DNA of 20,742 nt from assembly GCF_002298975.1 (NCBI RefSeq), contig NZ_DBMV01000037.1, forward strand, positions 1 through 20,742, read 5' to 3'. Positions 15,708 through 20,742 of this stretch are shown here, piece after piece. Origin of the DNA: Ralstonia sp. UBA689 (lineage in GTDB: Bacteria; Pseudomonadota; Gammaproteobacteria; Burkholderiales; Burkholderiaceae). The notes beneath the pieces are model-generated. The model was not told the origin of the DNA. It ran no database searches and worked only from the letters and a program-made list of their open reading frames with translations. A program made the position numbers and the translations under genes. Position 1 is the first letter of the stretch. Every line of letters starts with the position of its first letter.

Positions 15708-16145
15708 TTATTTCCAGCAGTTCGACGCACTGCCGGAAGCCGTCTTGCTGCCGGTGTTCGTCAGGGTCAACTGGCCGCAGGCGGTGTCGTTCGCTTGCTG
15801 CGAATTCTGCGGGCTGGCGACCAGTTGGTAGGAAGGCGGCACGCTGCTGGCGGTGAGCAGGAACGTGTAGTTGGCCGCCACGTTGGCCGGCACGTTGCTG
15901 GCGTACTGGAGCGTCGTCAGGTCGGGCGCATACGCCCGGTTGTCGAGCAGAAAGCGCTCCTGGGCAGCGGCCACCTCCTGCATGAAGGATTCCGCCGCCG
16001 AGCGGTTGGAGCGCACGATGTATTGAACGTAGCTGGGATAGGCGATGGCCACCAGGATGGCAACAATTGCCACCGTGATCATCAACTCGATCAGCGTAAA
16101 GCCCCGCGCCGCTTGCGCGCGCTGGCGTATCGGCTTGCTTACCAC
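15708..16145 (-). CDS. pilE: Type IV pilin PilE, GTG start
   Basis: This 145-residue type IVa pilin has a 15-residue leader ending QAARG, then FTLIELMITVAIVAILVAIAYPSY with Glu5 present. The C-terminal part holds two cysteines (ACGQL and NCWK) that should form the disulfide-bonded D-region. A GTG at 16145 is preferred: it has GGTGGGG about 7 nt upstream and gives a leader of normal length. The alternative is a TTG at 16202, which gives an unusual 34-residue leader. PilE-type proteins are minor pilins in Pseudomonas but close to the major pilin in sequence. Here it heads the minor-pilin operon rather than ending it, and the main pilA may lie elsewhere. Confidence 0.85.
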   Translation of the reverse strand: MVSKPIRQRAQAARGFTLIELMITVAIVAILVAIAYPSYVQYIVRSNRSAAESFMQEVAAAQERFLLDNRAYAPDLTTLQYASNVPANVAANYTFLLTASSVPPSYQLVASPQNSQQANDTACGQLTLTNTGSKTASGSASNCWK

Positions 16146-16227
16146 GTTGTTACCCCACCCGTATTTGCTGAAGCAGCTATCGTTGTATTGCGCGCCCGTC
16201 AAGCCTGACTAACGGGCACGCTCGCCG

Positions 16228-16256
16228 TTTATACGGCACTTCTCAGCAAATATTAA
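16228..16256 (-). promoter_or_regulatory. Sigma-70-like promoter for the pilE-pilY1 operon
   Basis: On the minus strand TTAATA (16256-16251) and TATAAA (16233-16228) are spaced by exactly 17 bp, matching consensus at 4 and 5 of 6 bases. The -10 lies in a small palindrome, GCCGT-TTAT-ACGGC on the plus strand. A start near 16221 would give a leader of about 75 bases before the GTG of pilE. Confidence 0.55.
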
Positions 16257-16290
16257 GGAAAGACGATGAAGTTGGGGTGACGCGTAGCAA

Positions 16291-16309
16291 GGCGCAAACG
16301 TTATGCGCC
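16291..16309 (-). other. Inverted repeat after pilU, weak terminator or operator
   Basis: GGCGCA (16291-16296) and TGCGCC (16304-16309) form a 6-bp stem with a 7-base loop, 38 bp past the pilU stop. On the minus strand the T-run lies before the stem (AATTTTTGG) and only TTGCT follows, so it is a poor intrinsic terminator for pilU. It lies upstream of the pilE promoter and could equally be a protein-binding site. Confidence 0.35.
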
Positions 16310-16346
16310 AAAAATTACCTTAAATGGTGTAGGCAATTTAGCAACA

Positions 16347-17486
16347 TCACACGACATTCAGGTGCTCGGTGCCGGCGGCCAGGTCAGTCTGCCCGCCGCG
16401 CTTGCTGTGCAGCTTGATCTGCAGACGCAGGTCGTTGAGCGAATCCGCGTTGCGCAGCGCATCTTCGTAGGTGATCTTGTCTTCTTCGTACAACTCGAAC
16501 AGCGCCTGGTCGAACGAGATCATCCCCTGCTCGCGGGATTTCTTCATGACCTCCTTCAGCTCGTGCACCTCGCCCTTGAAGATGAGGTCCTGCACCAGCG
16601 GCGTGCCGAGCATGATCTCCACCGCAGGCACGCGCCCCTTCTTGCCTTTGCGCGGCAAGAGGCGCTGCGCGATCATCGCGCGCATGTTCAGCGACAGATC
16701 AATCAGCAACTGCTGGCGCTTCTCTTCCGGGAAGAAGTTGATGATCCGGTCGATCGCCTGGTTCGAGCTGTTGGCGTGCAGCGTGGCGAGGCACAGGTGG
16801 CCGGTTTCCGCATACTGGATGGCGTATTCCATCGTGTCGCGGTCGCGGATCTCGCCAATCAGGATCACATCCGGCGCTTGACGCAGCGTGTTCTTCAGTG
16901 CCACGTGCCACGACTCGGTATCGACGCCCACCTCGCGCTGCGTCACCACGCAGTTCTGGTGCGCGTGCACGTATTCCACCGGGTCTTCAATCGTGATGAT
17001 GTGGCCGTACGAGTTGGCGTTGCGGTAGCCCACCATCGCCGCCAGCGAGGTCGACTTGCCCGAGCCTGTCGCGCCCACCATGATCACCAGCCCGCGCTTG
17101 CTCATCACGATCTCGTTGAGGATCGGTGGCAAATCCAGCTCGCCCAGCGTCGGAATCTTGGAGTTGATGGTCCGCAGCACCATGCCGGCACGGCCCTGCT
17201 GCATGAACGCCGACACCCGGAAACGCCCCGCGCCCGGCGCCGTAATGGCGAAGTTGCACTCAGAGCTCGCTTCAAACTCGCGCAACTGCTTGTCGTTCAT
17301 GATCGACTTGACCAATCCGATGGCCTGCGTCGCGTTCAGCGGCTGCTGCGAGATCGGCGTGACCTTGCCGTCCACCTTGATGGCGGGCGGAAAATCCGAG
17401 GTGATGAACAAGTCCGAGCCACGGCTGTTCACCATCAACTGCAAGAGTTCGTGGATGTATTTGGTGGCGGCTTCGCGGTCCAGCAT
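16347..17486 (-). CDS. pilU: Type IV pilus retraction ATPase PilU
   Basis: This 379-residue hexameric ATPase works with PilT at the cytoplasmic base of the pilus to power retraction. The Walker A motif is GATGSGKST (138-146) and Walker B is VILIGEIRD (207-215). The Asp box is ITIEDPVEYVH and the His box is YAETGHLCLATLHAN. The AIRxLIRE retraction motif of PilT is replaced by GTPLVQDLIFKGEV, and a longer C-terminal tail is present, which together mark PilU rather than a second PilT. The start has a perfect AGGAGG (17500-17495) 8 nt upstream. It follows pilT by 54 bp on the same strand. Confidence 0.95.
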   Translation of the reverse strand: MLDREAATKYIHELLQLMVNSRGSDLFITSDFPPAIKVDGKVTPISQQPLNATQAIGLVKSIMNDKQLREFEASSECNFAITAPGAGRFRVSAFMQQGRAGMVLRTINSKIPTLGELDLPPILNEIVMSKRGLVIMVGATGSGKSTSLAAMVGYRNANSYGHIITIEDPVEYVHAHQNCVVTQREVGVDTESWHVALKNTLRQAPDVILIGEIRDRDTMEYAIQYAETGHLCLATLHANSSNQAIDRIINFFPEEKRQQLLIDLSLNMRAMIAQRLLPRKGKKGRVPAVEIMLGTPLVQDLIFKGEVHELKEVMKKSREQGMISFDQALFELYEEDKITYEDALRNADSLNDLRLQIKLHSKRGGQTDLAAGTEHLNVV

Positions 17487-17494
17487 GGCGTGCC

Positions 17495-17500
17495 CCTCCT
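17495..17500 (-). promoter_or_regulatory. Consensus ribosome binding site of pilU
   Basis: AGGAGG on the minus strand, 8 nt before the pilU ATG. It is the best Shine-Dalgarno match in the window and suggests pilU is translated independently of pilT even though both share a transcript. Confidence 0.8.
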
Positions 17501-17540
17501 AAGAAATCGATGAAAGGTCGCAGCGGCGACCGTCAATGCG

Positions 17541-18584
17541 TCAGTTGGCGAACGCGTCCGGATTCTTGGCGATGGCGCGCGCGTCCGCGTAGTTGATCGC
17601 CGAACGCTTGATGAGCTCCGACAGGCACTGGTCGAGCGTCTGCATGCCCATACCGCTGCTGGTCTGCATCATCGAGTACATCTGCGAAATCTTATTCTCG
17701 CGGATCAGGTGGCGGATAGCGGGCGTGGCGATCATGATCTCGTGCGCAGCGATCCGGCCCGAGCCGTCGCGCGTCTTGAGCAGCGTCTGCGAGATCACCG
17801 CTTCCAGCGACTCGGAAAGCATGGTCCGGACCATCTCCTTCTCGTCAGACGGGAACACGTCGACGACCCGGTCGATGGTCTTCGCGGCCGAGCTGGTGTG
17901 CAGCGTGCCGAACACCAAGTGCCCGGTTTCAGCGGCGGTGAGCGCAAGGCGGATCGTTTCGAGGTCACGCAATTCGCCGACCAGGACCACGTCCGGGTCT
18001 TCACGCAGTGCCGACTTCAACGCGTTGGCGAACGAGTGCGTATGGGGCCCGAGCTCGCGTTGGTTGATCAGGCTCTTTTTCGATTCGTGCACGAATTCGA
18101 TCGGGTCCTCCACCGTGAGGATGTGGCCCATGTCGTTTTCGTTGCGGTGGTTCACCATCGCTGCCAGCGTGGTCGATTTGCCCGAACCGGTCGGGCCCGT
18201 GACGAGCACCAGGCCGCGCGGCTTCATCGACAGATCGGCAAACACGGCGGGCGCCTTCAGGTCGTCCAGCGTCAGCACCTTGGACGGAATCGTCCGGAAC
18301 ACGGCCGAGGCGCCGCGGTTCTGATTGAAGGCATTGACCCGGAAACGCGACAGCCCCGCGATCTCAAACGAGAAGTCGACTTCCAGGTTTTCTTCGTACA
18401 CCTTGCGCTGCCCGTCGCTCATGATGTCGTACACCATGGCGTGCACATCCTGGTGCGTGAGCGGCGGCACGTTGATCCGGCGCATGTCACCGTGAATCCG
18501 GATCATCGGCGGCAGTCCGGCCGACAAGTGCAAATCGGACGCTTTGTTCTTGGCGGCAAAGGCCAGAAGCTGCGCGATGTCCAT
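17541..18584 (-). CDS. pilT: Type IV pilus retraction ATPase PilT
   Basis: This 347-residue hexameric retraction motor drives twitching motility and DNA uptake. Walker A is GPTGSGKST (130-138), Walker B is VVLVGELRD (199-207), the Asp box is LTVEDPIEFVH and the His box is TAAETGHLVFGTLHT (216-230). The PilT-specific retraction motif appears as AIRHLIRE (289-296; AIRNLIRE is the common form). Length is typical (about 345). The ATG at 18584 has a GGGGG stretch about 9 nt upstream. yggS lies divergently, a neighbour arrangement common in betaproteobacteria and pseudomonads. Confidence 0.96.
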   Translation of the reverse strand: MDIAQLLAFAAKNKASDLHLSAGLPPMIRIHGDMRRINVPPLTHQDVHAMVYDIMSDGQRKVYEENLEVDFSFEIAGLSRFRVNAFNQNRGASAVFRTIPSKVLTLDDLKAPAVFADLSMKPRGLVLVTGPTGSGKSTTLAAMVNHRNENDMGHILTVEDPIEFVHESKKSLINQRELGPHTHSFANALKSALREDPDVVLVGELRDLETIRLALTAAETGHLVFGTLHTSSAAKTIDRVVDVFPSDEKEMVRTMLSESLEAVISQTLLKTRDGSGRIAAHEIMIATPAIRHLIRENKISQMYSMMQTSSGMGMQTLDQCLSELIKRSAINYADARAIAKNPDAFAN

Positions 18585-18585
18585 C

Positions 18586-18591
18586 TATAAT
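18586..18591 (+). promoter_or_regulatory. Consensus -10 for yggS overlapping the pilT translation start
   Basis: A perfect TATAAT on the plus strand lies one base upstream of the pilT ATG. A -35 at 17-bp spacing would be CCAGAA (18563-18568), which is poor and lies within pilT. If used, it would give yggS a leader of about 108 bases. No clear promoter for pilT was recognised on the minus strand. Confidence 0.5.
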
Positions 18592-18705
18592 GACCCCCGA
18601 CTTTTTTATGTCGCCTTGGCGTCGCAATGTCGCCCCAAGACGCGCTCCGGGCCCTTGAAAAGGCGTGCCGGAACCTTGTTTATTTGTAACAAACGTCGCC
18701 GGATT

Positions 18706-19428
18706 ATGTCTGTAATCGCCGCCAACTTGCAAGCCGTGCGTCAACGGATCACAACGGCCTGCACACTGGCTTCGCGCGATCCTGCCGGTGTCACATTGCT
18801 GGCCGTTTCCAAGACGTTCGATGCCGATGCCGTGCGTGCCGCGCATGCTGCGGGGCAACGCCTCTTTGGCGAAAACTACGTACAGGAAGGCATCGCCAAG
18901 ATCGACGCGCTGGCTGATCTGCGCACCGGCCCCGACCCGATCGGCTGGCATTTCATCGGCCCCCTGCAAAGCAACAAAACGCGCTCGGTGGCCGAGCACT
19001 TCGACTGGGTGCACAGCATCGATCGCCTGAAGATCGCCGAACGCCTGTCTGCCCAACGCCCCGACACCCTGCCGCCCTTGCAGGTCTGCCTGGAAATCAA
19101 CATCAGCCGGCAGGCCAGCAAGCATGGCCTGCTGCCGGACTTCGACGAGGTGCTGGCCGTGGCGCGTGCCGTGGCCACCCTACCCCGCCTGCGGCTGCGT
19201 GGCCTGATGGCCGTGCCCGAACCCACCGACGATCCGGTTGCCCAGCGCAAGCCCTTTGCCGATCTGCAGGCCCTGGCAAATCGGCTGCGCGAGGCCGGCA
19301 TCGCGCTCGATACCCTGTCGATGGGCATGTCTGCCGATCTGGAAGACGCGATTGCCGAGGGCGCCACCATCGTGCGCGTCGGCAGCGCCATCTTCGGCGC
19401 GCGGCACTATGCGCAGTCGCCGGCCTGA
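18706..19428 (+). CDS. yggS: YggS/PLPBP family pyridoxal phosphate homeostasis protein
   Basis: This 240-residue cytoplasmic protein binds pyridoxal 5'-phosphate and keeps its free level and amino-acid pools balanced. It is a single TIM barrel related to alanine racemase but without racemase activity. Lys36 in LLAVSKTF is the PLP-linking residue at the same number as in E. coli YggS. Other family blocks are FGENYVQEG, WHFIGPLQSNK, VCLEINISRQASKHG, GLMAVPEP, LSMGMSADLEDAI and VRVGSAIFGAR. The ATG at 18706 gives normal length; the frame is open upstream into pilT but is not family-like there. The ribosome site is weak (GGA). proC follows after 36 bp, a pairing widely conserved and consistent with PLP/proline links. 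Confidence 0.95.
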   Translation: MSVIAANLQAVRQRITTACTLASRDPAGVTLLAVSKTFDADAVRAAHAAGQRLFGENYVQEGIAKIDALADLRTGPDPIGWHFIGPLQSNKTRSVAEHFDWVHSIDRLKIAERLSAQRPDTLPPLQVCLEINISRQASKHGLLPDFDEVLAVARAVATLPRLRLRGLMAVPEPTDDPVAQRKPFADLQALANRLREAGIALDTLSMGMSADLEDAIAEGATIVRVGSAIFGARHYAQSPA

Positions 19429-19464
19429 ATTCCTGTTCCTGTCTCTCTTCACCCCACCACTCTC

Positions 19465-20289
19465 ATGCTCGACACTCTGAAATTCGGCTTCATCGGCGGC
19501 GGCAACATGGCGGCGGCTCTCATCGGCGGCTTGATTGCCAAGGGCGCGCACGGCGCCAACATCGTGGTGGTGGACCCGACTGACGCGGCCCGCACCCGCG
19601 CCGAGCAAACCTGGGGCTCCCGCGTTGCCGCCGCGCCCGGCACTGAGCTGGCCGACCGCGACGTGATCGTCCTGGCCGTCAAACCGCAGCAGATGCGTGA
19701 AGTATGTGCGCAACTCGCGCCGCATCTGGGCGACAGCCTGGTGCTGTCGGTCGCGGCCGGCATCCGCATCCAAGACTTGTCGCGCTGGCTCGGCGGCCAC
19801 ACTCGCATCGTGCGCGCCATGCCGAATACGCCTGCCCTGTCTGGCCTCGGCATGACCGGACTCGCAGCCAACGCCGGCCTGTCCGAAGCTGACCGCAGCA
19901 CCGCCAGTGCCATCGCCAACGCAGTCGGCAAGAGCCTGTGGGTGCCTGCCGAGGCACAGATCGATGCAGTGACAGCTATCTCGGGCAGCGGCCCTGCCTA
20001 TGTGTTCTATTTCATCGAGGCGATGCAGCAGGCGGCGCAGGATTTGGGCCTGTCTGCCGAAGATGGCCGCGCGCTGGCGGTGGAAACGTTCATCGGCGCG
20101 GCCACGCTGGCCGGCCAGTCGAGCGAGCCGGTGGAAGTGTTGCGCGAGCGCGTGACGTCCAAGGGTGGCACGACCTACGCGGCGCTGACTTCGATGGAGG
20201 GTGCGGGCGTCAAGGCTGCCTTCGTGCGTGCCATGCATGCTGCCGCTGCGCGTGGGAGGGAAATGGGTGAGGAGTTTGGGCGGGATTGA
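19465..20289 (+). CDS. proC: Pyrroline-5-carboxylate reductase ProC
   Basis: This 274-residue enzyme reduces 1-pyrroline-5-carboxylate to L-proline with NAD(P)H, the last step of proline synthesis in the cytoplasm. The N-terminal Rossmann domain shows GFIGGGNMA (8-16), LAVKPQQM and SVAAGI. RAMPNTPA and TAISGSGPAYVFYFIEAM lie at the substrate site, and the C-terminal dimerisation region has VTSKGGTTYAAL. Length is normal (about 270). No ribosome site precedes the ATG (the leader is CCACTCTC), so translation may depend on yggS. No terminator follows closely; the next structures are the repeats from 20366. Confidence 0.96.
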   Translation: MLDTLKFGFIGGGNMAAALIGGLIAKGAHGANIVVVDPTDAARTRAEQTWGSRVAAAPGTELADRDVIVLAVKPQQMREVCAQLAPHLGDSLVLSVAAGIRIQDLSRWLGGHTRIVRAMPNTPALSGLGMTGLAANAGLSEADRSTASAIANAVGKSLWVPAEAQIDAVTAISGSGPAYVFYFIEAMQQAAQDLGLSAEDGRALAVETFIGAATLAGQSSEPVEVLRERVTSKGGTTYAALTSMEGAGVKAAFVRAMHAAAARGREMGEEFGRD

Positions 20290-20365
20290 GTTGCTGCGGG
20301 GGTGGGCTATTGGCTCTGTTTTTTTTGTGGTCCATCCCCTGTTTCATCCCCTGCCGGGGCTGACC
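20290..20365. other. Start of a 453-bp gene-free region after proC
   Basis: No gene is supported from here to the end of the window. This first part holds a G-rich stretch and a run of eight T (about 20318-20325) without a convincing stem before it, so I do not call a terminator. The remainder (20366-20742) is made of the structured repeats listed next. Confidence 0.6.
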
Positions 20366-20406
20366 TACTTTTCTTTGTCTTGCCAAAGAAAGTAAGCAAA
20401 GAAAAG
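20366..20406. repeat. Imperfect palindromic repeat with two alternative pairings
   Basis: TACTTTTCTTTG (20366-20377) can pair with CAAAGAAAGTA (20384-20394, one bulged T). Its inner CTTTTCTTTG (20368-20377) can instead pair perfectly with CAAAGAAAAG (20397-20406). The two partners overlap in use of the left arm, so only one pairing can form. From memory, similar CTTTTCTTTG palindromes are common intergenic repeats in Ralstonia and xanthomonads; this was not checked. Confidence 0.7.
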
Positions 20407-20414
20407 CGCGCCCA

Positions 20415-20530
20415 ATGCGGCGAAAGACTCCTTGAATTTATGTCGCAAGGAGGGGAAGGGAAAAACTCGCTGCGCTCAAACAGTTTCCCTTCCTTTTTCC
20501 TCCTTGCAACAGAAATTCAAGGCGCCGCAT
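20415..20530 (+). repeat. Long palindromic repeat, copy 1
   Basis: A 116-base imperfect hairpin. Paired segments from outside in are ATGCGGCG (20415-20422) with CGCCGCAT (20523-20530), CCTTGAATTT (20430-20439) with AAATTCAAGG (20513-20522), GCAAGGAGG (20445-20453) with CCTCCTTGC (20499-20507), and GGAAGGGAAA (20454-20463) with TTTCCCTTCC (20484-20493). AAAGACT (20423-20429) bulges on the left and TTTTT (20494-20498) on the right. The loop, 20464-20483, contains ACTCGCTGCGCTCA. The same layout returns inverted at 20632-20742. Confidence 0.85.
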
Positions 20531-20560
20531 AGGGCAGGAAAGTCAAAGGCCAAACCATCT

Positions 20561-20627
20561 GGGCAACAGCCAAAACGATAAGGCCAACCTCGCGAGGGGT
20601 TGGCCTTTGTGTTTTGACGTTGTGCCC
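20561..20627 (+). terminator. Nested hairpin with U-tract, probable intrinsic terminator
   Basis: AAGGCCAACC (20580-20589) pairs perfectly with GGTTGGCCTT (20598-20607), and TTTGTGTTTT follows, a good plus-strand terminator. The pairing can extend outward through AAAAC (20572-20576) with GTTTT (20611-20615) and GGGCA (20561-20565) with TGCCC (20623-20627). On the minus strand the stem is followed by TTATCGTTTT, so it may stop transcripts from both sides. It lies about 290 bp after proC, between the two long palindromic repeats. Confidence 0.7.
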
Positions 20628-20631
20628 TTGA

Positions 20632-20742
20632 TGGCGCCTTGAATTTTTGTAAGCGAGCGGAAAAAAGAAGGAGGCTTGTCTGAGCGCAGCGAGTTTGCCT
20701 CCTTCTCCGCTCGGTTACACAAATTCAAGGAGTCTTTCGCCA
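20632..20742 (-). repeat. Long palindromic repeat, copy 2 (inverted)
   Basis: A second member of the family, on the opposite strand to copy 1 and running to the window edge. Paired segments are TGGCG (20632-20636) with CGCCA (20738-20742), CCTTGAATTT (20637-20646) with AAATTCAAGG (20721-20730), CGAGCGG (20654-20660) with CCGCTCG (20707-20713), and AGAAGGAGGC (20666-20675) with GCCTCCTTCT (20697-20706). An A5 at 20661-20665 is the T5 bulge of copy 1 read on the other strand, and AGTCTTT (20731-20737) is its AAAGACT bulge. The loop, 20676-20696, carries the same core, TGAGCGCAGCGAGT. The element may continue beyond the window. Confidence 0.85.

Noticed and set aside
16287..16312. Sigma-54-like TGGCGC ... 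TTTGCG on the minus strand before pilE
   Set aside because: The GG and GC elements are 12 bases apart instead of the required 10, and a well-spaced sigma-70-like promoter lies closer to the gene.
16362..17513. Open frame of 383 codons on the plus strand, antisense to pilU
   Set aside because: No domain, and pilU has complete Walker, Asp-box and His-box motifs over the same DNA.
20302..20728. Short open frames of 61-76 codons in the region after proC
   Set aside because: They run through hairpin arms and loops, lack ribosome sites and have no family resemblance.
20415..20742. CRISPR array or integron attC sites
   Set aside because: There are no regularly spaced direct repeats, and the hairpin ends lack the GTTRRRY/RYYYAAC core sites of attC; the only parallel with attC is a variable self-pairing stem with bulges.

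Overview
The window looks like chromosome of a GC-rich betaproteobacterium of the Burkholderiaceae, most likely Ralstonia or a close relative. The evidence is the strong G/C third-position bias, the gene families, the type IV pilus gene orders (pilT-pilU beside yggS-proC; a pilE-fimT-pilV-pilW-pilX-pilY1 run) and the kind of intergenic repeats present. The genus is inferred from gene content and style, not from a search. No rRNA, tRNA, CRISPR array, insertion sequence or phage gene was seen.

Layout. (1) 19-1818, minus: an RHS/YD-repeat protein with a signal peptide, an AT-rich N-terminal domain unlike its surroundings, and a TAG stop in the middle of the repeat region. (2) 1846-2124: intergenic DNA with a 4-copy ATTGG microsatellite. 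(3) 2125-7241, plus: glcD-glcE-glcF (three-subunit glycolate oxidase) followed by lrgA-lrgB (a membrane pair related to the plant plastid glycolate/glycerate carrier). Together they could be a glycolate uptake and oxidation unit. (4) 7312-9099, plus: a perfect inverted repeat, a VOC-fold protein, a cupin and a DeoR/WYL-type regulator, possibly one small self-regulated stress or metabolic module. (5) 9096-9605, minus: a cysteine glutathione peroxidase that overlaps the regulator tail to tail by 4 bp.

(6) 9693-16145, minus: a six-gene, tightly packed operon, read pilE, fimT, pilV, pilW, pilX, pilY1. It encodes a major-type pilin, the minor pilins that prime pilus assembly, and the PilY1 tip adhesin. 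A plausible sigma-70 promoter lies at 16228-16256 and a hairpin follows pilY1. (7) 16347-18584, minus: pilT and pilU, the retraction ATPases. Regions 6 and 7 together supply the tip, priming complex and retraction motor of a type IV pilus used for twitching, adhesion and DNA uptake. (8) 18706-20289, plus, divergent from pilT: yggS (PLP homeostasis) and proC (last step of proline synthesis).

(9) 20290-20742: no gene. This stretch is an array of structured repeats: an imperfect palindrome, two long hairpins of one family in opposite orientation, and a terminator-like hairpin between them. The two long hairpins share their base, loop and a T5 bulge, but their middle stems differ in sequence while staying self-complementary. 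This is the most unusual structure in the window.
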